A DNA stretch of 64,000 bases, taken from positions 124,001-188,000 of the forward strand of contig NZ_FOGS01000001.1 in NCBI RefSeq assembly GCF_900111305.1. The letters are read 5' to 3'. Source of the DNA: Vreelandella subterranea (lineage in GTDB: Bacteria; Pseudomonadota; Gammaproteobacteria; Pseudomonadales; Halomonadaceae). The notes under the pieces are model-generated. The model made no database searches. It saw only the letters and a program-made list of their open reading frames with translations, and had not been told where the DNA came from. Shown here piece by piece: positions 16,329-24,758 of the stretch; the stretch's first letter is position 1, and each line of letters starts with the position of its first letter. The position numbers and the translations under genes were made by a program.

Positions 16329-19184
16329 TCAGGCACGCTCGATGCGGCAGATGGTGCACTTGGTTTCTTGCATCAGTGTCACCGGGTCGTAGCCATAAGT
16401 GGTCGCGGTGTTGGCCGCTTCGCCAATGACGTAGGGGGCGGTGCCTTCAGGGTAAACACTCTCCAGGCTTTCGCCTTGGAACATGCCGCCAAAGTGGAAC
16501 GGCATGAAGGCCACCTTGCGGTCCACGCGCCGGGTCACCATCGCCTTGACTTTCACGCGGCCGCCTTCGGCCCCTTCGACCCACACGTCATCGCCGTCGC
16601 TGATGCCAATATCATTGGCATCGGCCGGGTTGATCTCCACGAACATTTCTTGCTGAAGCTCAGCCAGCCACGACATGGAACGTGTTTCTTCACCGCCGCC
16701 TTCGTATTCGACCAGGCGCCCGGAGGTGAGGATGATCGGATAGTCATCCACCGAGGGGGCACCGTCCTGTACGCTCTTGTACATGGTCGGCAGTCGCATG
16801 ATGGAATCAAAGTCGTCCCAGGTCGGGTATTTATCGACCAGGTCACGGCGGGTCGAGTAGAGCGGCTCGCGGTGCTTGGGCACTTCATCCGGGAAGGTCC
16901 AGACCACCGCCCGCGCCTTGGCGTTACCATAAGGGGCGCAGCCATGCTCGATGGCGACACGCTGAATACCGCCGGACAGATCGGTCTTCCAGTTCTTGCC
17001 TTCCGCCGCTTGTTTCTCTGCGTCGGTGAGGTCGTTCCACCAGCCAAGGTCTTTCAGCAGCTGGTCGTTGAACTCTGGATAGCCGTCGTCGATATCGCCG
17101 TTAACCGGCGCTGAGCCTTCGGCCAGCAGGTTGACGCCGTCCCGCTCGATGCCAAACCGAGCGCGGAAGCCCATGCCGCCTTCCATCACCGGTACGCTTG
17201 GATCATAAAGATTGGGCGAGCCAGGATGATTGAACTCGGCCGTTCCCCAGCAGGGCCAGGGCAAACCGTAATAATCGCCATCCGCCGGGCCGCCTTCGGC
17301 ACGCAGGTTTTCAAAGCTGAAGGTGTGCCAGTTTTGCTGGTGTTCCTTGAGGCGTTCCGGGCTCTGGCCGGTGTAGCCGACGGTCCACATGCCACTGTTG
17401 ATTTCGCGCAGAATATCTTCGATCAGCGGTTCGTCGCCGTTCATCTCGTAGTTGGCGACCAGCTCGTCACCAAACCCGAGCTTGCGCGCGAACAGATACA
17501 TGATCTCGTGGTCGGGCTTGGACTCGAACAGCGGGTCGATGACCTTGTCGCGCCACTGCAGGGAACGGTTGGTCGCCGTCACGCTGCCGGTGGTTTCGAA
17601 CTGGGTCGCGGCCGGCAGCAGGTACACACCGTCGGTGCGGTCGTGCATGACGGCCGCAACGGTCGGGTACGGGTCGACGATGACCATCATTTCGAGCTTT
17701 TTCATCGCCTGCTGCATTTCCACGCCGCGAGTCTGGGAGTTGACCGCGTGCCCCCAATAGAACATGGCCTTGAGGGCGGTGCGCTGGGAGATGTTCTCGT
17801 CTTCTTCCAGCACCCCGTCAACCCAGCGCGATACGGTAATACCGGCACTGTTCATGGGCTTGCCGTCGGCGTACTCGCTATCGTCGAAGCGCCCTTGCAG
17901 CCACTCATAGTCAACGTTCCAGACGTTGGCCCAGTGCTGCCAGGCGCCTTCCGCCAGGCCGTAGTAGCCCGGCAGCGAATCGGAACCCAGCCCCAGGTCG
18001 GTAGCACCCTGGACATTGTCGTGACCGCGCAGAATGTTGGCACCGCCACCGGCCACGCCGATGTTACCCAGCGCCAGCTCGAGAATGCAGTAGGCGCGGG
18101 TGTTGTTGTTACCCGTGGTGTGCTGGGTACCACCCATGCACCAGACGACACACCCCGGACGGTTCTCGGAAAGGGTCTTGGCAACGTCGAACATGTCCTG
18201 TTCGCTGACGCCGGTGATGTCTTCGACCACGTTCGGCGGGAAGTTGGCCACTTCCGCGCGCACGTCGTCCATGCCGTAAACGCGCTGGTTGATGTACTCG
18301 CTGTCTTCCCAGCCGTTTTCAAAGATGTGCCACAGCAGGCCCCACACGTAGGCCACGTCGGAACCCGGGCGCAGCCGCACGTATTTATTGGCCTTGGCGG
18401 CCGTACGCGTGAAGCGCGGGTCGGCCACGATGATCTGGCAGTTGTTACGCTCCTTGGCAATCAGGAAGTGCTGCATCGCCACCGGGTGCGCTTCGGAGGG
18501 GTTCGACCCGATGAACAGAATCGCTTTACTGTTATGGGTATCGTTGAGCGAGTTGGTCATCGCCCCATAGCCCCAGGTATTGGCTACCCCGGCCACGGTG
18601 GTGGAGTGACAGATACGCGCTTGGTGGTCGGTGTTGTTGGTGCCCCACATCGACGCCAGCTTGCGCATCAGGTAGGCCTGCTCGTTGTTGAACTTGGCCG
18701 ACCCCAGCCAGTAAACGCTATCCGGGCCGTGCTCTTCACGCAGTTCAAGCAGCTTGTCGCCAATCTCGTTGACGGCATCTTCCCAGCTCATGCGCTCCCA
18801 TTCGCCGCCCACCAGCTTCATGGGGTACTTCAAGCGGCGACTGGAATGGCCGTGCTGGCGTAGCGAAGCGCCTTTGGCACAGTGGGCACCGCGGTTGATC
18901 GGGTGGTCAAAGGCCGGTTCCTGTTTGGTCCAGATCCCCTCTTGCACTTCGGCATAGACGCCGCAGCCCACCGAACAGTGCGAGCAGATCGTACGCTTGG
19001 TTTCCACGGGGGAGTCGAGCACCGGCGTTTTGTCCGCCGATTCCGCACGTCGCATCATGGGCGCGCCCATAAAGCCTAGGGCGGCCACACCACCTGTCGC
19101 CACGCCGCTTCGCTGAATGAACTGGCGGCGCGAAATACCCAGGCCGGGTGCTTTGGGAGTGTCTGTTTTGCGAGTTAAACGCAT
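16329..19184 (-). CDS. fdhA: Formate dehydrogenase alpha subunit, molybdopterin (cysteine type), Tat-exported
   Basis: The 951-residue catalytic subunit is predicted to oxidise formate to CO2 in the periplasm. A twin-arginine signal ('SRRQFIQRSG', Arg19-Arg20) precedes the [4Fe-4S] motif Cys67-x2-Cys70-x3-Cys74-x27-Cys102. The active site 'RICHST' places Cys192 beside His193 where E. coli FdnG/FdoG have selenocysteine, so no UGA recoding is needed. A C-terminal molydopterin-dinucleotide-binding domain is present. The start at 19184 follows AGGAGAA. The context (FdhB, FdhC, TorD chaperone, FdhD, MobA) supports a membrane-bound respiratory enzyme. Confidence 0.95.
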   Translation of the reverse strand: MRLTRKTDTPKAPGLGISRRQFIQRSGVATGGVAALGFMGAPMMRRAESADKTPVLDSPVETKRTICSHCSVGCGVYAEVQEGIWTKQEPAFDHPINRGAHCAKGASLRQHGHSSRRLKYPMKLVGGEWERMSWEDAVNEIGDKLLELREEHGPDSVYWLGSAKFNNEQAYLMRKLASMWGTNNTDHQARICHSTTVAGVANTWGYGAMTNSLNDTHNSKAILFIGSNPSEAHPVAMQHFLIAKERNNCQIIVADPRFTRTAAKANKYVRLRPGSDVAYVWGLLWHIFENGWEDSEYINQRVYGMDDVRAEVANFPPNVVEDITGVSEQDMFDVAKTLSENRPGCVVWCMGGTQHTTGNNNTRAYCILELALGNIGVAGGGANILRGHDNVQGATDLGLGSDSLPGYYGLAEGAWQHWANVWNVDYEWLQGRFDDSEYADGKPMNSAGITVSRWVDGVLEEDENISQRTALKAMFYWGHAVNSQTRGVEMQQAMKKLEMMVIVDPYPTVAAVMHDRTDGVYLLPAATQFETTGSVTATNRSLQWRDKVIDPLFESKPDHEIMYLFARKLGFGDELVANYEMNGDEPLIEDILREINSGMWTVGYTGQSPERLKEHQQNWHTFSFENLRAEGGPADGDYYGLPWPCWGTAEFNHPGSPNLYDPSVPVMEGGMGFRARFGIERDGVNLLAEGSAPVNGDIDDGYPEFNDQLLKDLGWWNDLTDAEKQAAEGKNWKTDLSGGIQRVAIEHGCAPYGNAKARAVVWTFPDEVPKHREPLYSTRRDLVDKYPTWDDFDSIMRLPTMYKSVQDGAPSVDDYPIILTSGRLVEYEGGGEETRSMSWLAELQQEMFVEINPADANDIGISDGDDVWVEGAEGGRVKVKAMVTRRVDRKVAFMPFHFGGMFQGESLESVYPEGTAPYVIGEAANTATTYGYDPVTLMQETKCTICRIERA

Positions 19185-19208
19185 GGCAATTCTCCTGGCA
19201 TTCCGCCG

Positions 19209-19409
19209 TCAGTCACGCAGGGACGCGTAAAAAGCACGGACGTGATCGGTCTCACGATAATTGGTTGTTGGTTTTTCAACGTCGCTTGGGGCGCTGTCGG
19301 CTTGCGCCAGGGTGACATGCCCTACCGCGGCGGCCGCGCCCGCAGCGGCCGTTCCCAGACCTACGGTTTTCATGAACCGGCGGCGCTCAGGATTATGTGA
19401 CTGTTGCAT
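19209..19409 (-). CDS. Small twin-arginine signal protein of formate dehydrogenase cluster (FdhX-like)
   Basis: The protein has 66 residues. 'ERRRFMKTVGLGTAAAGAAAAVG' resembles a Tat signal and is followed by only about 30 residues ending 'YRETDHVRAFYASLRD'. Such short Tat-signal proteins directly precede fdhA in Shewanella-type clusters, where they are called FdhX; the role is unsettled. The ATG at 19409 lies 8 bases after AGGAG and is preferred to an in-frame start at 19430. The gene ends 24 bases before fdhA and is surely co-transcribed with it. Confidence 0.85.
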   Translation of the reverse strand: MQQSHNPERRRFMKTVGLGTAAAGAAAAVGHVTLAQADSAPSDVEKPTTNYRETDHVRAFYASLRD

Positions 19410-19507
19410 GGTGCTCTCCTCTCTTGCCATGGCCTTTGGCCGTTTTATCTTATGCTATGGCTGCTGCGCGCTCACCGATGGGCGAATCAACGCATTAGCG
19501 CGTCACG

Positions 19508-20122
19508 TCAAGGTTCCATAATAGTTACTGGGGTATGACTCGCCTCAATGGCCAGACGGTCCTCTTCGCTTGTCATGAAAGCACTGCCCAACTGCCCGAG
19601 CGCTGCATAAAAAGCCGTGTCGACTTGCCCCAAGTCGTCAAAACAATCGCTTGCCCAGGGGGCAAGGTGGTGCATGAAAAACTGCGCTTGATCGGCGCTG
19701 GTCATGTCGACCAGCATGGCCATTACTTCGCATAGCGCGGCCAAGTGATCTTCCGGGTCGCGGGTGTGCTCGTTGCGTTCGAAACCCAGCGCGCCAAGGT
19801 CTCGCCGCAGTTCAACCAGCGCCGCTTCCATGAGCTCACCGTTGCGGTACCAGGAAGCATAGGGCACTACATCGCCTTGAATCACGCCGACCAGATGACC
19901 GAAGTGCGCTCGTTTCAGGCCCGCGGCGTCAGCGCTGTTCGCCGCTTGACTGAGCCCACGCCAGCACTCGGCCAGGCGGCTGCCGTCCTGCTCGATATCG
20001 AGCGACGCCAGCCAGCCAAGCAGCTCTTCGGTAGGCGCTTCGCGCAGTAGCGCGGCGATAAGCCGGTAGATATCCGCGCGTAACGCATCGGCCTCGTTCA
20101 ACTCGTGGGCAGTGTGCGTCAT
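19508..20122 (-). CDS. TorD/DmsD-family molecular chaperone for formate dehydrogenase
   Basis: This helical cytoplasmic protein has 204 residues. Features of the TorD family include 'LVGVIQGDVVPYASWYRNGELM' and the 'EDHLAALCEVMAMLV' plus 'FFMHHLAPWASDCFDDL' segments in the second half. These chaperones hold the Tat signal of molybdoenzymes until the cofactor is inserted. The neighbours point to FdhA as its client. It begins 3 bases after the ferredoxin stop, so the two are coupled. Confidence 0.88.
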   Translation of the reverse strand: MTHTAHELNEADALRADIYRLIAALLREAPTEELLGWLASLDIEQDGSRLAECWRGLSQAANSADAAGLKRAHFGHLVGVIQGDVVPYASWYRNGELMEAALVELRRDLGALGFERNEHTRDPEDHLAALCEVMAMLVDMTSADQAQFFMHHLAPWASDCFDDLGQVDTAFYAALGQLGSAFMTSEEDRLAIEASHTPVTIMEP

Positions 20123-20125
20123 GAC

Positions 20126-21871
20126 TTATATCCTCAATTGGGCGTCGGGATCACGAATCATGGTTTTCCATACGTCTTTCACCCGACAGTCTTCGCACAT
20201 CTCCAGGCGCAGCATGGCGTCACCGGCGAAATAGGGGTGATCAGCCAGCTTGGCCTTGATGTTGGCCACCGTGCTGGCCGTGGCAAAGGGTTTGCCGCAG
20301 CCGATACACTCAAACGGCGCTTCTTCATGGCACACATGGCGAGTCTCGCGCTCGGCCGTGGCCAGAAAGCCGGGTGTCAGGGTAATGGCATCTTCCGGGC
20401 AGGCGTGCTCGCAAAGCCCGCACTGCACGCAATCCGCTTCGCGGAAGTTCAGCGAAGGCACCTTGCCCCCGGAGGAAAGCGCCGATGTCGGGCAGCTGCT
20501 GACGCAGGCGTGACACAGCGTGCAGGCATCACTGTCGACCTGAATGCCACCATAGGCGGCACCCTCTGGCATGGCGTGGCGCTGGCCGCTGGGTTCGCCA
20601 AGTTCGCTCAGGCGCGCCAGCACGATGTTCAGGCGAGCGCGCTTATTGGGCTCGTTCAGCGTCAGCGGCTGGTCGGTCAACGGGGTCAGCGTGGGCAACG
20701 CATCGCGCGCCTGGGCATCGTCAACGGCCAGCAGCTGCACGCGGGCCGGGTCGTGCCCCAGGGCGGTCAGCAGTGTCTGCGCCTGGTTCACCTGATCATC
20801 CAAAAAGGCGCCGAGGCGGGCCGGCATGTCGGGATGCGCCTGAATGCGCACTTCAGCGGCCCCGCTGGCCAGGGCCGTCAGCCACTGGTCGTGACCGGCC
20901 GCCCCGAGTTCTTCCAGGGGAATATCCAGCACGTGCCCGGCGGGTACTATGCCCGCCGCTTTTTCGGCGTCCTGGGAATCGTGGGTGATAAAGCGCAGCA
21001 CAGGCACCTGGCCGCCCGCATCGCGGTAGGCGGCCAACCAGCTTGAGAGCGTGTCCTGCTGGCGGCGTGTATCGGGCAGGCGAAATTCAATGGCACCGGT
21101 GGGGCAGGCGCTGGTGCAGCTGCCGACGCCCTGACACAGATAGGGGTCGATCTCGATCTGCGATTCGATGCGCCCCTGGTGACTGCTGATGGCATCGGCG
21201 GGGCACACATCCAGACAGCGGGTGCAGCCGGTGTTGCCGCTGGAGGAGTGGGCGCAAAGATCACTGTTGACCTGGAAATAGCGCGGCTTGTCGAATTCCC
21301 CGATCAACTCGCCGACGCTGTCCAGCGCCTCATGGCGCCGCTCGACATCTGTCCAGTCGAGGATGACATAGCCCGGGGGTGGCAGCTCGCGCGCCAGCAC
21401 CGGCCGAGCGCTCAAGTCCAGCACCAGATCAAAATGATCGCGGTCGATCAGTGCCCGGGCCAGGTTAAGCGGGCTGCCGTCGTTATCAAACTGGGCAGTA
21501 AAAGCGCCAAGGTGGCCTGAAATACTTAACACCTCGGCCTGTCCTGGCGACATTTCATAGCGGACAAGCGGCTGGGCATGCCCCTGTGGCACTGCGTCGG
21601 ACGACTGAACGTCCTCAGAACCGGCATCTTGGGATTCACCGGCGGTATTGAGGGTCAGCAGGGTCAACGAAGCGAGCCCGCTGCCCTTCAGGGCATGGGC
21701 GGCTTTCTCGGCGGCGTCGCTCGAACCAATCACCAACGCATGACCACGGCTGTGGTAGGTCACATTGGCGGGCGTCAGATTCGCCGGCCAGGAGATGCGT
21801 TGGCGTACGGCTTCTCTGGCTTCGGCGTTACGCTGGTCGTCCAGGGACGTCAGCTGGATTCTTTGATTCAT
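20126..21871 (-). CDS. Multi-cluster 4Fe-4S ferredoxin of the formate dehydrogenase cluster
   Basis: This 581-residue, probably cytoplasmic protein has at least four [4Fe-4S] motifs. One pair is in the middle ('CTRCLDVCPADAI' and 'CQGVGSCTSACPTGAI'). Another pair is toward the C-terminus ('CTLCHACVSSCP' and 'CVQCGLCEHACPEDAI'). A terminal 'CIGCGKPF' and 'CEDC' may add a further metal site. Homologues sit with TorD and DUF3305/DUF3306 proteins in many formate dehydrogenase loci. The electron partner is not established. It is the first gene of the long minus-strand fdh unit. Confidence 0.88.
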   Translation of the reverse strand: MNQRIQLTSLDDQRNAEAREAVRQRISWPANLTPANVTYHSRGHALVIGSSDAAEKAAHALKGSGLASLTLLTLNTAGESQDAGSEDVQSSDAVPQGHAQPLVRYEMSPGQAEVLSISGHLGAFTAQFDNDGSPLNLARALIDRDHFDLVLDLSARPVLARELPPPGYVILDWTDVERRHEALDSVGELIGEFDKPRYFQVNSDLCAHSSSGNTGCTRCLDVCPADAISSHQGRIESQIEIDPYLCQGVGSCTSACPTGAIEFRLPDTRRQQDTLSSWLAAYRDAGGQVPVLRFITHDSQDAEKAAGIVPAGHVLDIPLEELGAAGHDQWLTALASGAAEVRIQAHPDMPARLGAFLDDQVNQAQTLLTALGHDPARVQLLAVDDAQARDALPTLTPLTDQPLTLNEPNKRARLNIVLARLSELGEPSGQRHAMPEGAAYGGIQVDSDACTLCHACVSSCPTSALSSGGKVPSLNFREADCVQCGLCEHACPEDAITLTPGFLATAERETRHVCHEEAPFECIGCGKPFATASTVANIKAKLADHPYFAGDAMLRLEMCEDCRVKDVWKTMIRDPDAQLRI

Positions 21872-22119
21872 GCATTCTCACGGTCAGAGGATCATTTTTA
21901 TTATATTGGTGGATCATATTTTTTAGATATTTTGTCATATCGGCTGCACCAATACACAACATTAGTACAGAGCGATAAAAATCATTTTTAGATTTTGCTA
22001 TTTCTTCGGTCAGCTTATGGCGATTTGGTCATCCATGCCAAGAAAACGCACCTTGCACTTTCAACGCTGTTGTTTCGGTATCCGATCAAGCCATTGTTTT
22101 GAAAGGGTCAAAAGCCAAC
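21872..22119 (-). promoter_or_regulatory. AT-rich leader region of the fdh operon
   Basis: This 248-base gap lies between the DUF3306 gene and the ferredoxin gene. The part next to the ferredoxin (21890-22000) is far more AT-rich than its surroundings and repeats TGGATCAT-like words. It probably holds the promoter for the ferredoxin-TorD-FdhXABC unit. I could not fix a -35/-10 pair or a clear Fnr or CRP box. Confidence 0.4.
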
Positions 22120-22737
22120 TCATGCTTTCGTATTAGAGGTATCAGACTGGTCGTCTTGTGCCACTTCCTTCTCAGAACCAGGCGGATTGGGCGCATCGCT
22201 ATCAGCGGAAGATACCTGCTCCGAATCGATGTCTGTTGATGCTTGCTCACTCTGGGTGTCGTCGGCATTGTCGGCCAGGGATTCATCGGCTTTTTTGGCC
22301 CACCGCCGCAACTTGCCTGCCAGCTCCGAGGCCATGGGTTTCAACTGCTGGCGATAGTCCAGGTCATAGTCATCCAGACCGTCGCGAACGTTATAGTTCC
22401 CGGTCGCCCAAAGGCGCTTTAGCGCCCGCCGCCGCAGCGCTGAGCTGACGCCGGGTACCATGTAGCCACTGAAATCACTGCCCGCTTCCAGCGTCTCGGG
22501 GTCGGGCAAGGTTTCATCCAGGCTACCGGGCGGGGGCGGTGCAGGCCGCACGGGCTCGCTGGCTTCGGTAGCGTCTGCTTCATGACTGTCCGCCGCTCCA
22601 TCCCCGTTGGCCCGGTCCGTTTCATCCGGCGGCAGCGGTGACTTGATGGTGTCTTTCGTCTCGGGGTCTACAGCGGATGGTTGCTCGTCCGGCTCGAGCC
22701 CTCGCTTGATACGCGACCAGCGCTCTAAACGACTCAT
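22120..22737 (-). CDS. DUF3306 domain protein of formate dehydrogenase cluster
   Basis: The 205-residue, very acidic and probably cytoplasmic protein has a short conserved core 'SDFSGYMVPGVSSALRRRALKRLWATGNYNVRDGLDDYDLDY' split by low-complexity flanks, as in DUF3306. The N-terminus ('MSRLERWSRIK') is also typical. Both ends are rich in Asp, Glu, Ser and Pro and look disordered. Its start overlaps the DUF3305 stop by 4 bases, so the two are made together. Both families occur with formate dehydrogenase genes, but I know of no proven activity. Confidence 0.85.
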   Translation of the reverse strand: MSRLERWSRIKRGLEPDEQPSAVDPETKDTIKSPLPPDETDRANGDGAADSHEADATEASEPVRPAPPPPGSLDETLPDPETLEAGSDFSGYMVPGVSSALRRRALKRLWATGNYNVRDGLDDYDLDYRQQLKPMASELAGKLRRWAKKADESLADNADDTQSEQASTDIDSEQVSSADSDAPNPPGSEKEVAQDDQSDTSNTKA

Positions 22738-23174
22738 TGCGGTTTCTCCTTGGTGGGCGTTTCTTTGGCGCGCCCGGCCCCTTTGTTTTTCTTCTTGCGG
22801 ATTTCCATCGGCGCTTCACCGTGGCGGGCCAGATAGCTTTCGATCCATATCTGGATCGCCATCGGCATCGCCACTTCCAGCACCTGCTGCTCGCCATCCA
22901 TCCAACCGGCGGCGACATCCTGACTCGCTGTAATCGCCGCAGGCTCAGGGGCCTGCCCGGTAAACCCGGCACGCACGAACAGCCGTGGCGTGGCGGCCGT
23001 CAGGTTGAAGCGATAGGCAGCACGCTCGGTCATGAACAGCTGCAAGAACAGCACGTGCGGGCCCTGCTCACCCAGCGTCAGCTCACCGATACGCCATTGT
23101 GTCTGGCTGAAACGGTTGATCTGCTTATGCTCGGCGACCAGCGTAATACTCAGTGGGCGGAGGTTATCGGTCAT
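22734..23174 (-). CDS. DUF3305 domain protein of formate dehydrogenase cluster
   Basis: The protein has 146 residues. It contains 'FSQTQWRIGELTLG' and 'LFMTERAAYRFNLTAATPRLFV', the DUF3305 core, ending in a Lys-rich tail. No membrane segment or cofactor motif is visible. It is divergent from fdhD with 109 bases between start codons and translationally coupled to the DUF3306 gene. Linkage suggests a role in making or assembling the formate dehydrogenase; that is inference. Confidence 0.85.
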   Translation of the reverse strand: MTDNLRPLSITLVAEHKQINRFSQTQWRIGELTLGEQGPHVLFLQLFMTERAAYRFNLTAATPRLFVRAGFTGQAPEPAAITASQDVAAGWMDGEQQVLEVAMPMAIQIWIESYLARHGEAPMEIRKKKNKGAGRAKETPTKEKPQ

Positions 23175-23283
23175 TACGGCGGCCCTTATGCTTTATTCGG
23201 AACGAAAGGTTCAGGTAGACAAGTAAGCCTTTTGAGCGCCATCATCGTCAACTCAAACCTTGTATGCACCATGAGGATCACGG

Positions 23284-24144
23284 ATGCCCGCCCTGGAGCT
23301 AAGCCGAGCCCGCTTACCGGCCACCACCGAGATTGACGTGGTAGACGAATTTGGTGATACCCGCCGACAGGCCATTGCCGCCGAGCGGGCCTTGACCGTT
23401 TATCTCAACAAGCGTGAGATTGTCACGCTGATGACCCTTGGCGACGACCCGGAAGCGCTGGTGGTGGGCTATCTGCGTAATCAGGGGCTGCTGCGCGCCG
23501 CGGCGGATCTTTCCGTTGTTCAGGTAGACTGGGAGGTTGAAGCCGCCGTGGTCGTCACCGGCCACTTGCCTGACGACCTTGAGGCTCGCCTCAGCACCCG
23601 CACCGTCACCACCGGTTGCGGGCAGGGAACGGTATTCGGCAAGCTCCTCGATCAGACGGCACTCACCAAGCTGCCTGACACGCGGCTGGCTCAGTCCACG
23701 CTCTACGCGCTGCTGCAAAATCTCAATGCCTATAATGAAACCTACCGTAGCGCCGGGGCGGTGCACGGCTGCGCGCTATGCTTGCAAAGCGACGTACTGG
23801 ATTTCGTGGAAGATGTGGGCCGCCACAACGCCGTGGATACCCTGGCGGGCCGCCAGTGGCTGCAACAGGCAGACAGCGCCAATGCGGATATTTTCTATAC
23901 CACGGGGCGACTCACCTCAGAAATGGTGCTTAAGGTCGCCCAGATGGGCATCAGCGTGCTGGTCTCCCGCTCCGGTGTGACCCAAAAAGGCGTCGAGTTG
24001 GCGGAACGCTTTGGCGTGATGCTGATTGCCCGCGCCAAAGGCAAGCATTTTCAGGCCATTAACGCCCAGCACCGCCTCACGCTGGATGCCATCCCCGCAC
24101 GCCCGCCCCGCGCCCGTGCAGCCAAACAGGAGGCACGCCAATGA
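23284..24144 (+). CDS. fdhD: Formate dehydrogenase accessory sulfurtransferase FdhD
   Basis: The 286-residue protein is predicted to move sulfur from a cysteine desulfurase onto the molybdenum cofactor of FdhA. The family segments 'EDVGRHNAVDTLAG' and 'YTTGRLTSEMVLKVAQMGISVLVSRSGVT' are intact. The N-terminal CxxC of E. coli FdhD (Cys121, Cys124) appears here as Cys112-Gly-Gln-Gly115, so the second cysteine is missing. Another CxxC is present at Cys163-Cys166 ('GCALC'). It heads a tightly packed unit with mobA, moeA, moaA and a CobW gene, overlapping mobA by ATGA. Confidence 0.92.
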   Translation: MPALELSRARLPATTEIDVVDEFGDTRRQAIAAERALTVYLNKREIVTLMTLGDDPEALVVGYLRNQGLLRAAADLSVVQVDWEVEAAVVVTGHLPDDLEARLSTRTVTTGCGQGTVFGKLLDQTALTKLPDTRLAQSTLYALLQNLNAYNETYRSAGAVHGCALCLQSDVLDFVEDVGRHNAVDTLAGRQWLQQADSANADIFYTTGRLTSEMVLKVAQMGISVLVSRSGVTQKGVELAERFGVMLIARAKGKHFQAINAQHRLTLDAIPARPPRARAAKQEARQ

Positions 24145-24758
24145 TTTCGACCAAGCAACTGACCGGCATGATTCTCGCCGGCGGTGAAGGCCGCCGCATG
24201 GGCGGCCGCGATAAAGGCCTCGAACCCTTTGCTGGCCTGCCGTTGATTGCTCACGTCATTCAGCGTTTCGATGGCCGGGTAGCCGAACTGCTGATCAACG
24301 CCAACCGCAACAGCGACGCCTACGAGTTGTTCGCTGACCGTGTCATTGAAGACGCCGAAGGCGGTTTCAAGGGGCCACTGATGGGTATCTACAGTGGCTT
24401 ACGGGCGGCGAAAACGCCCTGGCTGCTGGTGGCGCCCTGCGACTCCCCGGCGCTGCCCAACGACCTTGTGTCGCGTATGGTGGCGGGCATCGGCGAGCAT
24501 GATATCGGCGTTGCCTTTGACGGTGAACGCCTGCACCCCGTGGTGGCCTTGATTCGCACCTCCCTGGCAGAGGATCTGGCAACAACACTGGCCGACGGGG
24601 AACGCAAGATCGACCGTTGGTATGCCCGCCATGCCTGGTGCAGGGTCGATATGTCTGACTGCCCGGACGCCTTTGCCAACCTCAACACCGAAGAAGAGAA
24701 AATTCGCCTGGAAACAGCGCTTGCCAATGACGCCAGCGGGAAAAAGGCCGCCACATGA
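24141..24758 (+). CDS. mobA: Molybdenum cofactor guanylyltransferase MobA
   Basis: The 205-residue protein has the nucleotidyltransferase motif 'ILAGGEGRRMGGRDKGL' near the N-terminus and 'PLMGIYSGLRAAKTPWLLVAPCDSPALP' in the middle. It adds GMP to molybdopterin to make the bis-MGD cofactor that FdhA needs. Its start overlaps fdhD and its stop overlaps the second moeA (ATGA both times), which indicates a translationally coupled operon. Confidence 0.93.
   Translation: MISTKQLTGMILAGGEGRRMGGRDKGLEPFAGLPLIAHVIQRFDGRVAELLINANRNSDAYELFADRVIEDAEGGFKGPLMGIYSGLRAAKTPWLLVAPCDSPALPNDLVSRMVAGIGEHDIGVAFDGERLHPVVALIRTSLAEDLATTLADGERKIDRWYARHAWCRVDMSDCPDAFANLNTEEEKIRLETALANDASGKKAAT

Noticed and set aside
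17226..18863. Long open frame (545 codons) antisense to fdhA
   Set aside because: It mirrors the strongly biased codon pattern of fdhA, has no ribosome site and no recognisable domain. FdhA on the other strand is certain.
16329..19184. Selenocysteine (UGA) codon in formate dehydrogenase
   Set aside because: The active-site residue is an ordinary cysteine codon (Cys192 in 'RICHST'), and the frame is open throughout.
20105..21046. Open frame antisense to the Fdh ferredoxin
   Set aside because: The cysteine motifs on the minus strand show the real gene. The plus frame has no ribosome site.
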